Positions 1 through 8,350 are shown, numbered from the stretch's first letter. The stretch is 27,784 nt of DNA from CAZVIJ01 sp964626735 (GCA_964626735.1 CAZVIJ010000020.1:1-27784); one strand, 5' to 3'. Made by a program: numbers and translations. Notes: generated by a model from the letters alone, not told the origin.

Positions 1-543
1 ATATATGGGTGTAGAGGAACAACGGATAGCGATGCTTGAATATCACCCGGACCGAATTATCTATATGGAGGGGCGGGGGGGCATTATCTCGTCAAGCAAA
101 ACAAACGAAGCCTATTCGCGAACAGCGGGAACGGTAGGGGAATCAAACTCGGACCTCCTTCAAGCGGCAATGGCGGTCCGCAAAATATCGAGATCAGGTA
201 CAATACCTTCTACAACAACCTAGGTCCTTCAAACATCCAATTATCGTACGGTACCAAGAACACGAACATTCATCACAATATCCTCGTTAAGCCACAGGCT
301 GGAAAAATGAATATCACGAACAACTGCGTGAACGGATCGGGCAACCATGCCGACAATAACATCGGTTGGGATTCGGCAGGAGTACTCCAATCGACTGATA
401 GCGGATGTCCAGGAACGATAGCCGGCACGAATAACGTGCACATTGATCCTCAGTTAACCAAGCTGGATCCGCTCAATGCCGCGAACAACGATTTCCACCC
501 GCAAAACCCCGCGGCAAAAGCATATGGTAAATACGCACCGTAA
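1..543 (+). CDS. Parallel beta-helix (pectate-lyase-like) protein, C-terminal part, interrupted
   Basis: Frame 1 is open from position 40 to the TAA at 541-543 and reads as the C-terminal coils of a right-handed beta-helix protein. It has repeated N-rich strands such as NIEIRYNTFYNN, NTNIHHNILV and MNITNNCV. The motif NYLYGGAGGHYLV lies just after an in-frame TGA at 37-39, and the same style of sequence continues before that TGA. The gene therefore carries a nonsense change, a frameshift or an assembly error, or else only its 3' part is real. TGA is an ordinary stop elsewhere in this window, for example at 2821-2823, so a recoded TGA is unlikely. Such proteins are usually secreted and bind or cleave polysaccharides, but no catalytic residues can be assigned. 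The 5' end lies outside the window. The stop directly abuts the stop of the convergent gene at 544. Confidence 0.5.
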
Positions 544-1299
544 TTACCCCCTATTCAGGAATACCGTCGAGGGGAACTTGCTATGCGGGAAAATTTCCCC
601 CCGAAGGTAGGTATCGACCGTTTTCGGATCAGAAAGCCGCAGCGGCGACGAATCGGCAAGCGATGCATTATACGCTTCTACCACGAACGGCCTGAGCATG
701 AACAATGTATATTCTGGAGCCAACCCCGACTCGAGCATAACCGTCATCATCTCCCAGTAGTCGCTTTTAAGCTCGTTGAAATCGTCAATTGTCACATCTT
801 GATCGAGGAGTTTCAGGTTGTCGCTGTCGTATCCCAAAAAAGCCCGCTGCATATAGGAGACATGCGCCATGAAGTTGATCCATCCGATTTGCCGAAGGTA
901 AGCTCGGAACCGGTCGCTAGGGGCTTGAATCGCCAAAGCATTTAAGACAGCGTACGGATCTTCGGGGTTGTACACTGCTGAAAAGATATTAAGCACCAGT
1001 TTCGGCAGGACGAGATTCCGGTATGGCTCGTACGCAAATGTTCCCGGAATCTTGGTTGGACGCAGCTTATCCACATGTACGCCATCCGGATGCAGATCAT
1101 CATTCCACGGGCGGTTGAACTCTCCGACAAGATGGTCGACTTCCACAAAGGGGCCATGTTCATCATAGTCCATATCGAACACCAAGCCCTGGGCATTAGG
1201 CTGCTTGCTCCGCTTAGAAGCCATGACAACCGAAAGGGCAGCCTGCTCACGCTCCTCTTCAGTATAGGTTCTTTCCAAGAAACCGAGCTTGCCCTTCAT
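544..1299 (-). CDS. Conserved-looking hypothetical protein, 251 aa
   Basis: I do not recognise a family. The protein is acidic, has no signal peptide or membrane segment, and begins MKGKLGFLERTYTEEEREQ. The middle (about residues 110-200) looks helical and rich in aromatic residues. A TATAAT box at 1309-1314 on the minus strand ends 9 nt before the ATG, so the transcript has almost no leader, and this fixes the start. A purine-rich AAGAGG lies between box and start but would be mostly at or upstream of the transcription start. The gene is convergent with the beta-helix gene, the two stops being adjacent. It lies downstream of the trmB-like gene but has its own promoter. Confidence 0.7.
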   Translation of the reverse strand: MKGKLGFLERTYTEEEREQAALSVVMASKRSKQPNAQGLVFDMDYDEHGPFVEVDHLVGEFNRPWNDDLHPDGVHVDKLRPTKIPGTFAYEPYRNLVLPKLVLNIFSAVYNPEDPYAVLNALAIQAPSDRFRAYLRQIGWINFMAHVSYMQRAFLGYDSDNLKLLDQDVTIDDFNELKSDYWEMMTVMLESGLAPEYTLFMLRPFVVEAYNASLADSSPLRLSDPKTVDTYLRGEIFPHSKFPSTVFLNRG

Positions 1300-1308
1300 A
1301 ATCCTCTT

Positions 1309-1314
1309 ATTATA
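1309..1314 (-). promoter_or_regulatory. -10 box for the gene at 544-1299
   Basis: TATAAT on the minus strand, 9 nt before the ATG at 1299. This near-leaderless spacing recurs through the window. Confidence 0.6.
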
Positions 1315-1351
1315 TAGGATATTCGAGTTACACGCTGAAAACGTGCTGCCG

Positions 1352-2125
1352 CTATTCGCTCATGGCCCAGGCAACTTCAAAAAACTGCCGCTGGATTGAC
1401 GTCAATTCTTCGCTCTCGATAACGACGCCGATTATCTCGTTCTTCACATCGAGCATACTGATGGTATTGCCGTAGATATAGATTTCGGCGTTGAAGCTGA
1501 ATTTTTCGGGAAGTATCCTCGTTTCTCTCAGGAGCTTTTCGTCATCGTTCTTTAGTTCCCGGCCGAATTCGTTATCGACCGCCAGCACGCGTATTCGAAT
1601 TCCCTTCTCCACCCGCCTCTTGATGAACTCCTCGTGTTTCGCATTCGAGAAAAATCCGCGTTCTGATTCCTGGTTCGTGAATAGCTGTATTTCTTTCGTC
1701 TCTTCCGCAGTTGCCAATATATCGTCGACAATATCGTTCAGTCCGACCTTGCTCTCATACGTGCGGATCCGAGGTCCATATTGGTTCTCGTACGAGGCAA
1801 ACGTCTTGAAAATCGGAACCAGTTCTTGAACCGTACGCTTAGAAGAATCAATTTCTTCTTCCCGCTGCTTGAGGATATTGTTGATGGCCTCGTACGACCG
1901 TGCCCTGAGCACCTTGCCGTTAACCCGGTTTTCTTCGGTAACCAGCTCGAGCCGCAATAGCTTTTCGAGAATCGCATACGAATTCGTCCGGTTTATGTTG
2001 AGGCTTTTTGCAACCTTCGAAACAGTTGCCCCATTATTCTTCAACAGATACAAGTAAAAATCGGCCTGTACTTCGGTGAGGCCGAGTTCGGTTAAAACCT
2101 TACGCACTTTATTATGGAAATCCAT
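1352..2125 (-). CDS. TrmB-family transcriptional regulator
   Basis: The N-terminal 70 residues form a winged helix-turn-helix of the TrmB type: a helix containing LTELGLTEVQADFYLYLL, then SKVAKSLNINRTNSYAILEKL as the recognition region. A linker helix follows (about residues 75-110), then a C-terminal effector-like domain with ILATAEETKEIQLFTN and a pattern reminiscent of the phospholipase-D-like fold of TrmB regulators. The total of 257 aa is usual for the family. I chose the ATG at 2125 rather than 2173: the promoter box TATAAC at 2153-2158 lies inside the longer frame, and the protein homology begins with MDFHNKVRKVL. It is divergent from the C39/alr/dockerin operon, with a near-palindrome between them, so it probably controls that operon and itself. 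The ligand is unknown; TrmB proteins classically sense sugars. Confidence 0.8.
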   Translation of the reverse strand: MDFHNKVRKVLTELGLTEVQADFYLYLLKNNGATVSKVAKSLNINRTNSYAILEKLLRLELVTEENRVNGKVLRARSYEAINNILKQREEEIDSSKRTVQELVPIFKTFASYENQYGPRIRTYESKVGLNDIVDDILATAEETKEIQLFTNQESERGFFSNAKHEEFIKRRVEKGIRIRVLAVDNEFGRELKNDDEKLLRETRILPEKFSFNAEIYIYGNTISMLDVKNEIIGVVIESEELTSIQRQFFEVAWAMSE

Positions 2126-2131
2126 GGACCT

Positions 2132-2153
2132 TTGTCGTTTGTGTAAACAACAG
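2132..2153. promoter_or_regulatory. Near-palindromic operator candidate in the divergent promoter region
   Basis: Arms TTGTCGTTT (2132-2140) and AAACAACAG (2145-2153) flank GTGT and match as an inverted repeat at 7 of 9 positions. The site abuts the -10 box of the TrmB-like gene on the minus strand and overlaps the likely -35 (TTGTGT, 2139-2144) of the plus-strand operon. One bound dimer could therefore block both promoters. That it is the TrmB site is inference. Confidence 0.45.
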
Positions 2154-2168
2154 TTATACCAATAGAAT
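2139..2168 (+). promoter_or_regulatory. Promoter of the C39/alr/dockerin operon
   Basis: TTGTGT at 2139-2144 and TAGAAT at 2163-2168, 18 nt apart, give a transcript with a leader of about 25 nt before the ATG at 2200. That is longer than for most genes here. Confidence 0.4.
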
Positions 2169-2199
2169 ACCAAGAAATAGTTTTTCGGAAAAGCATCTC

Positions 2200-2823
2200 A
2201 TGAATACGGCAATAAAACTGAATCTTCCCTACTACAGCCAATGGGAATCGAGAAAACTGATCGGCGACATCTTGAACGGAATGCTTGCGCCATCGAGAGA
2301 TCCGAAATGGAAACGTTCAGGCGCTTCGAATCCCGACGAGTACGAATACTGGTCGTGGAATATTTGCGGAATGGGCTGCTTCAAAATGATCCTGAAGGAT
2401 AAGTTCGGCAAAACGTATCCGCTTGTCGATCTGGCGAAGAAGTGCCAGGAGTATGGCGGATACAAGCCGGATAAGCTGCAGTCGATCGGGCTGTATTACC
2501 GGGAATTTTGCGAGTTTATCCGGGACGAATTCGGGCTTACGGGACGCGTCAGAAAAAAGCTGACGGTCCAAGGAATTTTCAATGCCCTTCAAAGAGGCCA
2601 GTACGTCATCGTATCCGTGAGCCCGAAAATTAGGGATCCTAAAGTTATCAAGCCCCCGTCAACCGGAGGCCATCTGATACTAGTAACCGGTATGGATCTA
2701 AAGAAGCGCTGCATTTGGTTCCATAATCCATCCGGCATTTACGGCGTATCGCAAGAAGACGTCGAGATGCCGATCGATCGATTCAAATATTTTTTCGCGG
2801 GGAGGGGGATTACCGTCAAATGA
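2200..2823 (+). CDS. C39-like cysteine peptidase-fold protein
   Basis: This 207 aa protein matches the peptidase C39-like (papain-like) pattern. The likely nucleophile is Cys56 in NICGMGCFKMIL, aligning with the family's xCGxxxxxM helix. The likely catalytic His is His158 in GGHLILVTG. Asn176 in FHNPSG would complete the triad. No signal peptide is visible, which is odd for a cell-wall hydrolase; it may act in the cytoplasm or leave by another route. It is the first gene of an operon: its TGA overlaps the ATG of the alanine racemase gene (ATGA, 2820-2823), implying translational coupling. Linkage to alr suggests a peptidoglycan-related or D-amino-acid peptide role. The substrate is unknown. 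Confidence 0.7.
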   Translation: MNTAIKLNLPYYSQWESRKLIGDILNGMLAPSRDPKWKRSGASNPDEYEYWSWNICGMGCFKMILKDKFGKTYPLVDLAKKCQEYGGYKPDKLQSIGLYYREFCEFIRDEFGLTGRVRKKLTVQGIFNALQRGQYVIVSVSPKIRDPKVIKPPSTGGHLILVTGMDLKKRCIWFHNPSGIYGVSQEDVEMPIDRFKYFFAGRGITVK

Positions 2824-3998
2824 ACTCGCACGTCGTCGTACATACCGACGCAATAAGGCAAAACCTCAGCGAGATCAAGAAACGCGCGGGCGGCTCGAAA
2901 GTCGTCGTTATGGTCAAGTCGAATGCATACGGGCATGGCTTGGAGCTTGTCGTTAACGCGCTTGACGATACGGCAGATATGTTCGGCGTCAATTCCGTCG
3001 AGGAGTTGCGGACCATCCGTACCATAAGCAAGAAACCCGTGCTGATCCTCGGTTACGTTTGCAAGCATGAGATCGAGGCAGCAGTGAGGCTAAACGGAAC
3101 ACTGGTTATCAGCGACTTCGAACACGTACTCGAGATTGACCGACTGGGGAAACGTTTACGCAAAACCATACCGATTCATGTAAAAGTAGATACCGGCATG
3201 GGGCGGCTCGGCATGCTCCTGCATGAAATTCCGCGCTTTCTAGCAAAGCTCCAGAGTATGTCGAATATTAGCATTGCGGGAGTATGTTCACATTTTTCCA
3301 ATATAGAAGATACGGTTGACCGTACGCACATGAAAAGACAACTGCATGCTTTCTCGATAGCCTGCGGCTTATTCGAAGAGGCGGGTTACCGCAACTTCGC
3401 AACCCACATCGAGAACAGCGCCGGCTTTATGGAATACACGCGCGAATATGGATCCTTCTCCCTCATCAGAGTTGGGGCAGCGCTTTACGGGCAATGGCCT
3501 TCAGAGCATCTCCAAATGAAGCACGCTCAACATCTCGCACTCTCACCGACATTGGAATGGAAATCGATCATTGCCCATACCAAGCTGATACCGGAAAAAT
3601 TCCCGGTCGGATACGGCTGCTCGTTCATAACGACAAAGCCAACCCGTATTGCCGTGATACCGATCGGATATGCCGATGGCTATGCCAGGAAACTCGGGAA
3701 TAAGGGCGTTGTCTTGATCCACGGCAAACGTTGCCCAATTCTCGGAGCGATTTCAATGAATATGATGGTTGCCGATGTCTCCGACATAACCGGAGTACAA
3801 TGCGAAGATGAGGTAGTTTTGATTGGAACGCAGGTCACGGAACGTATTACTCCCGAAGAGATCGCTGTCAAAGCCGGCACTACTTCGAGAGAAATCACGA
3901 CCCGCATTCGTGAAGCTATCCCTCGAATCCCGAAACAGTTGTCTGCGGTGCACCAACATGTCAAAATGAATTGTGAAAACCGGAAACGCACTCGTTAG
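2820..3998 (+). CDS. alr: Alanine racemase
   Basis: A PLP enzyme interconverting L- and D-alanine for peptidoglycan stem peptides. The PLP lysine is Lys33 in VVMVKSNAYGHG. The second catalytic residue is Tyr265 in FPVGYGCSF. The family signatures HVKVDTGMGRLG (about 120-131), HFSNIEDT, IPIGYADGY and AISMNMMVADVS are all present. The length of 392 aa is slightly above the usual 360-390. The basic tail after the conserved ITTRIREAIPRIP region overlaps the start of the next gene by 26 nt. The start overlaps the stop of the C39-like gene, so the two are coupled. All key residues are intact. Confidence 0.95.
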   Translation: MNSHVVVHTDAIRQNLSEIKKRAGGSKVVVMVKSNAYGHGLELVVNALDDTADMFGVNSVEELRTIRTISKKPVLILGYVCKHEIEAAVRLNGTLVISDFEHVLEIDRLGKRLRKTIPIHVKVDTGMGRLGMLLHEIPRFLAKLQSMSNISIAGVCSHFSNIEDTVDRTHMKRQLHAFSIACGLFEEAGYRNFATHIENSAGFMEYTREYGSFSLIRVGAALYGQWPSEHLQMKHAQHLALSPTLEWKSIIAHTKLIPEKFPVGYGCSFITTKPTRIAVIPIGYADGYARKLGNKGVVLIHGKRCPILGAISMNMMVADVSDITGVQCEDEVVLIGTQVTERITPEEIAVKAGTTSREITTRIREAIPRIPKQLSAVHQHVKMNCENRKRTR

Positions 3999-5259
3999 TT
4001 TACTGTTGTTATTGAATTTTGCGTTGCCTGTCTCCGCAAACGGGAGCTGTGCGCTCAAGCTCTCCGGCGATGCCAATTGCGACAACAAGATCGATTTGAA
4101 CGACTTTGAGCAGTTTCGCAAAGAATACAATCGGGAAGTCAATACGAAACTTACCGATTTCAATCAAGATGACAAAATAAGCTTAGCCGATTTCGAAATT
4201 TGGAGATCCCATATCGGCATGCAAGCCCCAACAGCAACAGCCTCAACAACATCAGCGCCTACGGCAACGGCAAGGCCCTCCGCGACAAATGCGCCAACAC
4301 CTACCTTACGCCCGACGATCACCACCTCTCCAACGACGCCACCTCAGACATCGACCGATTGCAAGCCTTTCTACTCAGCCAGCAGCCCTTGGAATACGAA
4401 GCTCGGCGCATCCCCCCAACTCGAGGCTGGCGGTAGTACCTCGCGTCTAACCACGATAATCACGGAAGGAATCGGCTCGCGCGTCATCCAATATACGATG
4501 CCGCTGTATATCGTCGACAACACGACCCCGCTCAAAACTATTACCTTCGGCGGTGCATTTTCCGAAGTCGTAAACGACAAGGTCAACGTAACCCTGCATG
4601 GCTCGGTATCGGTCCCCATGCCTAACGGAGCATTGCCTGCCGAGGGAACCGACTCGCAAATTATTCTCTGGAACAAAAGTACCGGTGACGAATGGGGCTT
4701 TTGGAAAGTTGTGGTATCTGGCGGAACCTATACGTTCGAAAACGGCTACCACTACAATACCAACTGGGATGGAGTACCTCCCATAAAAGGCGAAACGGGT
4801 CCTGGCATCGACGGTAAAACGGTGACCAGCTCGAATTTCGTCAGCAGAGGCGCCGGCGTTCCGTACCTTACCGGACTGATCCGCCCCTGCGAAATAAAGC
4901 AGGGCCACATCGATCATGCAATCGCTTTCGCATACGATTACCCGAAAGCGGAATTCATCTATCCGGCAACCAAGTCGGACGGAAAAGGTGATGCGCAGGA
5001 TCTACCCGAAGGTGCCCGACTCCAGCTCAACCCGTCCCTAACCGATGCCCAACTGCAGGGATTCGGATGCCAAGCGGCATGCCTGACGATCGCTCATGCG
5101 ATGCAGCAATACGGAATGATCGTAATCGACAAGTCCGACCATCCGAAAATTTACGCCGAGTACGATGGTACAGCGCACTGGAACGGCGTTATTACCGACT
5201 CCACCGTGAAATCGATTCCGATCAACCAATTCAGGCTCATCGCAACGGGAGGCAAGTAG
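3973..5259 (+). CDS. Secreted protein: dockerin-like Ca-binding pair, T/P linker and a C-terminal domain of unknown function
   Basis: The GTG start at 3973 gives a signal peptide (basic MKTGN, then SLLLLLNFALPVSANG). Two EF-hand-like dockerin type I repeats follow at about 30-75: GDANCDNKIDLNDFEQFR and DFNQDDKISLADFEIWR, both with the D-x-N/D-x-D/K loop pattern. A low-complexity Thr/Pro/Ala linker spans about 80-130. The C-terminal domain of about 300 aa starts near CKPFYSASSPWNT and includes GHIDHAIAFAYDYPKAEF, EGARLQLNPSL and CLTIAHAMQQYGMIVIDKS. I have a sense of similar domains in other secreted bacterial proteins but cannot name the family or reaction. The gene overlaps alr by 26 nt and is the last gene of that operon. 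No cohesin is visible here, so a cellulosome-like role is unsupported. Confidence 0.75.
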   Translation: MKTGNALVSLLLLLNFALPVSANGSCALKLSGDANCDNKIDLNDFEQFRKEYNREVNTKLTDFNQDDKISLADFEIWRSHIGMQAPTATASTTSAPTATARPSATNAPTPTLRPTITTSPTTPPQTSTDCKPFYSASSPWNTKLGASPQLEAGGSTSRLTTIITEGIGSRVIQYTMPLYIVDNTTPLKTITFGGAFSEVVNDKVNVTLHGSVSVPMPNGALPAEGTDSQIILWNKSTGDEWGFWKVVVSGGTYTFENGYHYNTNWDGVPPIKGETGPGIDGKTVTSSNFVSRGAGVPYLTGLIRPCEIKQGHIDHAIAFAYDYPKAEFIYPATKSDGKGDAQDLPEGARLQLNPSLTDAQLQGFGCQAACLTIAHAMQQYGMIVIDKSDHPKIYAEYDGTAHWNGVITDSTVKSIPINQFRLIATGGK

Positions 5260-5267
5260 CAATCAAG

Positions 5268-5293
5268 AATTGCGGCAATTGTTTTGCTATACT
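5268..5293 (+). promoter_or_regulatory. Promoter of the UXS gene with a small upstream hairpin
   Basis: Extended -10 TGCTATACT (box TATACT 5288-5293) lies 15 nt before the ATG at 5309, giving a leader of about 9 nt. Just upstream, AATTGC (5268-5273) and GCAATT (5275-5280), followed by GTTTT, could form a weak terminator for the preceding operon. Confidence 0.4.
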
Positions 5294-5308
5294 GCGCCGG
5301 ACACTACC

Positions 5309-6265
5309 ATGAAAAGAATTCTCATAACGGGGTCGGCTGGCTTCGTCGGCACGAATCTCACCAAACGCTTGCTCGGCGAAGGGCATACGGTTATCGGGGT
5401 CGACAACTACTACTCCAGCTCAAAGCGAAACACAGAACTTTTTGCGAATAATCCCAATTACAGCTTTATCGAGCATGACATCAGATTCCCTCTGGAAATC
5501 GACGGCGAGCTCGACGAAATCTACAACCTCGCCTGCCCGGCATCCCCTCCCATATATCAACGCAATCCAATCTTCACCATCGAGACAAGCGTGAGCGGCA
5601 TCAAAAATATGCTGGACCTTGCAACGAAAAAAAACGCAAAGATACTCCATGCGTCTACCTCCGAGATTTACGGCAGTCCGCTCGTGAATCCGCAAGTTGA
5701 GTCGTATTGGGGAAACGTAAACACCGTCGGCATCCGCAGCTGCTATGATGAAGGCAAGCGCATTTCGGAAACCTACTGCATCGAATACAACAGGGCCTAC
5801 AAGACCAAGGTGAAGATAATCCGAATTTTCAATACGTATGGCCCGTACATGGATCCCGATGACGGCCGCGTCGTATCCAACTTCATCGTACAAGCCCTAC
5901 AAAAGAAAGATCTGACGATTTACGGCGACGGCACCCAAACCCGCTCATTCCAATTCGTCGACGATCTTGTCGAAGGTATGGTACGGGTGATGGCAACCGA
6001 AGATGAGTTCATCGGCCCCATTAACTTGGGCAATCCCGGAGAATTCACGATTCGCGAGCTTGCCGAAATGGTAGTCGCCAAAATAGATCCCAGCTTGACG
6101 ATATCGTACCTGCCGCTACCGTCCGACGATCCGCTGCAGAGAAAGCCTGAGATATCGCTGGCAAAAACCAAGCTCGGTTGGGAGCCGACCGTCAAGCTTA
6201 ATGAAGGGCTCGATAAAACTATCGAATACTTCAAAGAAGTGATACTCGTAAAAGAGCAGCTATAA
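5309..6265 (+). CDS. NAD-dependent UDP-glucuronate decarboxylase (UDP-xylose synthase) family
   Basis: A short-chain dehydrogenase/epimerase of 318 aa. The NAD-binding Rossmann motif GSAGFVG sits at residues 8-14, followed by VIGVDNYYSSSK. The active site has Ser118-Glu119 in STSEIYG and the Tyr146/Lys150 pair in SCYDEGKR. RIFNTYGPYMDPDDGRVVSNF and TRSFQFVDDLVEG are typical of the UXS branch, which oxidises UDP-glucuronate, decarboxylates it and reduces the product to UDP-xylose. The start at 5309 was chosen over 5270 because MKRILITGSAGFVG is the usual N-terminus and the promoter box lies between the two. It probably supplies nucleotide sugar for envelope polysaccharide. A terminator overlaps its stop codon. 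Confidence 0.85.
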   Translation: MKRILITGSAGFVGTNLTKRLLGEGHTVIGVDNYYSSSKRNTELFANNPNYSFIEHDIRFPLEIDGELDEIYNLACPASPPIYQRNPIFTIETSVSGIKNMLDLATKKNAKILHASTSEIYGSPLVNPQVESYWGNVNTVGIRSCYDEGKRISETYCIEYNRAYKTKVKIIRIFNTYGPYMDPDDGRVVSNFIVQALQKKDLTIYGDGTQTRSFQFVDDLVEGMVRVMATEDEFIGPINLGNPGEFTIRELAEMVVAKIDPSLTISYLPLPSDDPLQRKPEISLAKTKLGWEPTVKLNEGLDKTIEYFKEVILVKEQL

Positions 6266-6280
6266 GCCTGCTCTTTTTCT
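6251..6280 (+). terminator. Rho-independent terminator after the UXS gene
   Basis: AAAGAGCAG (6251-6259) pairs with CTGCTCTTT (6268-6276) and runs into a T-rich tail. The stop codon of the upstream gene lies in the loop. Confidence 0.8.
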
Positions 6281-6290
6281 CGCAAATATT

Positions 6291-6296
6291 TATAAT
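6291..6296 (+). promoter_or_regulatory. -10 box for the MFS gene (leaderless)
   Basis: TATAAT ends 6 nt before the ATG at 6303. It follows the upstream terminator immediately. Confidence 0.65.
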
Positions 6297-6302
6297 GATC
6301 TA

Positions 6303-7556
6303 ATGAAAGACAAGTTATCTCTGCTGCCCGCCTTTTTCATCGTCTTTCTCGATCTATTGAGCCTTGGACTTGTTGTTCCCGTGCTCACCCCGATTTTCTT
6401 TGGGCATAACGCAACGCTCTTGCCCGAAACGTATTCATTTGCGACTCGTTCGCTGCTGTATGGACTAATTAATGCCGTTTACCCAATCGGGCAGTTCTTC
6501 GGTGCCCCTATTCTCGGCGCCCTTTCCGACAACTATGGACGTAAGCCGGTGATGATCGTAAGTCTTTTCGGGACGTTAATCGGAAATATTATCTTTGCGC
6601 TCAGTATTATTACGGGTAATTTGCCCCTCCTTTTTGCGGGAAGGATACTAGCGGGCTTTACCGGGGGCAACGTGTCGACGGCGACATCAGCGGTCGCGGA
6701 CAAAAGCACCCCGAAAACCAAATCGGGGAATTTCGGATTTCTCGGCTTGGCGGTAGGATTGGGGCTTGTACTCGGACCGTTCATCGGGGGAAGACTATCT
6801 GACCATACGTTGGTTTCGTGGTTCAATTACGTTACCCCGTTTTGGTTCGCCTGTGCGCTTTCGGCGCTCGGCATACTCTCGGTGATCTTCCTTTTCAAGG
6901 AAACGCTGAAAGTGAAGGTGCAAACCAAGGTAAGCTTTTTTACCGGCATTCATGAACTCAAACATGCATTCACGATTAAAAAGCTGCGCATCATACTCCT
7001 GGTGATATTCCTCTCCACTCTCGGATTCAATTTCTTCATCTACTTCTTCCAGGTATTCGTCTACGAAAAGTTCAAGACCAGCGAAACTCAGATCGGCAAT
7101 CTTTTCGCCTATGCCGGCGTATGGCTCGCGATTTCCCTTGGAGGTCTCAACAGCATTATATCTAAGAAGATGTCACCTCAACGTATTGTTCTCTACTCGT
7201 TGCTTCTGCTTGCGCTTACGCTCCCGTGCCTGCTCCTGCCGAAGAAGCTGAAGACGCTTTTCATCGTACTGCCGTTTATAGCAATATTCGAAGGGCTCGT
7301 GCAGCCGAACATCACCTCGATTATCTCGAACCTGGCAGGCGAGGACGTGCAAGGCGAAATCATGGGAATCAACCAATCTATCCAATCATTGGCGCAAATC
7401 ATTCCTCCGATCGTCGCAGGAGTGGCAATCTCGATTAATATCAATTACCCGATACTGCTCGCAGCGCTCTTCTCCTTCCTCGGCTGGCTCGTATACCTCC
7501 AACAATTCAACGTTCGCAAGAAGGTAAAGGCTAAATACGTCGAACCGGTAACCTAA
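6303..7556 (+). CDS. MFS transporter, drug:H+ antiporter type (TetA/DHA1-like)
   Basis: A 417 aa integral membrane protein with about 12 hydrophobic segments, the usual DHA1 size. Motif A is GALSDNYGRKPVMI, in the loop between helices 2 and 3. An antiporter motif C-like stretch, GLAVGLGLVLGPFIGG, is in helix 5. Helix 4 contains FAGRILAGFTGGNVSTATSAV. These place it among proton-driven exporters of small hydrophobic compounds related to tetracycline and bicyclomycin efflux pumps; the substrate is not predictable. It has its own leaderless promoter. Its last 26 nt overlap the 3' end of the convergent gene at 7531-8345. Confidence 0.85.
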   Translation: MKDKLSLLPAFFIVFLDLLSLGLVVPVLTPIFFGHNATLLPETYSFATRSLLYGLINAVYPIGQFFGAPILGALSDNYGRKPVMIVSLFGTLIGNIIFALSIITGNLPLLFAGRILAGFTGGNVSTATSAVADKSTPKTKSGNFGFLGLAVGLGLVLGPFIGGRLSDHTLVSWFNYVTPFWFACALSALGILSVIFLFKETLKVKVQTKVSFFTGIHELKHAFTIKKLRIILLVIFLSTLGFNFFIYFFQVFVYEKFKTSETQIGNLFAYAGVWLAISLGGLNSIISKKMSPQRIVLYSLLLLALTLPCLLLPKKLKTLFIVLPFIAIFEGLVQPNITSIISNLAGEDVQGEIMGINQSIQSLAQIIPPIVAGVAISININYPILLAALFSFLGWLVYLQQFNVRKKVKAKYVEPVT

Positions 7557-8345
7557 GCGCAGCCTCTCCATCCTTCACGAACTTCATCAATGCGACAAAG
7601 ACATCGGGACGTGCGCGAACTATTTCTATTTGCGGCGCAAGATCAAACGGATAGAAGTCCCAAACCGGCCTGAAAAACGGCATCCTTGAAAAGTAGAACG
7701 CGGGAGTTGCTCCAAAGGCTTCATAAATGGCGGCATTTCTGGTTTTTAAAAATTCAGGGTTGGCGTTCGAAATATCAAAAATCGCCCATCCTTGGGCGAT
7801 TTTCTCATCGCGCNNNNNNNNNNTCCGAAAATCTCGGCAAAGTTTTGGTACCGATAGAAATGGCGGTATAACAATTGCCATGCTGTCTGTTCATGTTCCC
7901 GTACGATTCCGCTAACGATATCTCCAGCCTTTCTGCAAACTCTCGTATCCATCGCCTGATGCATCTCATCGACGGTCAAATCGAACCCAGCGTTGACGAC
8001 ATGTCCACCCCGAGCGACATGAGTGAGTGCGCATAAGTACGCAGAGCCCACAAGTTCGTTTTGCGATGGAGCGATACCCGTATGACCATCAACAATGAAC
8101 TGCGAAAGCGAGCTGTTAATAGGGTTTCCCGAAAGATAAGTCTTTATTGCGGGATGAAAGTCGGGCCTATGCTCACGGAAAAACCCCAAGGCGTTAATCT
8201 TCAATTCTTGAAGAAGGCCTTCTTTCGAAGCGACATCCGGATGGTTATTTATACCGGCGGCTCGGTAAAGGCATCCCGCAATATTTACCTGCGCTTCAGA
8301 TCCCAAGGTATTGCTTGTATCGAAAAACTGGGCAAATGAGTTCAT
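7531..8345 (-). CDS. Hypothetical protein of about 265-270 aa, interrupted by an assembly gap
   Basis: Two minus-strand reading frames on either side of the 10-N gap at 7814-7823 appear to be one gene; they differ in frame only because the gap length is arbitrary. The N-terminal part (MNSFAQFFDTSNTLGSE onward) is soluble and His-rich. The C-terminal part contains PAFYFSRMPFFRPVWDFYPFDL and ends LPVRRI. I do not recognise a family. The start was placed at 8345 because TATACT at 8351-8356 ends 5 nt before this ATG; the longer frame to 8360 would begin upstream of the transcript. A terminator-like hairpin lies inside the coding region beside the gap. The 3' end overlaps the MFS gene by 26 nt. 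Confidence 0.6.
7782..7806. repeat. Terminator-like perfect inverted repeat inside a coding region
   Basis: Arms AAAATCGCCC and GGGCGATTTT flank a 6-nt loop, with A/T tracts on both sides, so on either strand it resembles an intrinsic terminator. It encodes KIAQGWAIFD in the minus-strand gene and sits about 8 nt from the N gap. Confidence 0.6.
7814..7823. other. Assembly gap (10 N)
   Basis: Ten Ns of arbitrary length. The reading frame of the surrounding gene is not continuous across them. Confidence 0.99.
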
Positions 8346-8350
8346 GTAGT

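Noticed and set aside
37..39. Recoded TGA (Gly) as in Gracilibacteria/SR1
   Set aside because: Other genes here, such as the one ending at 2823, use TGA as a stop and have no internal TGA. A local mutation or error is simpler.
5010..5262. Minus-strand frames overlapping the dockerin-like, UXS and MFS genes
   Set aside because: They are antisense shadows; the plus-strand proteins have clear family motifs or coherent domains.
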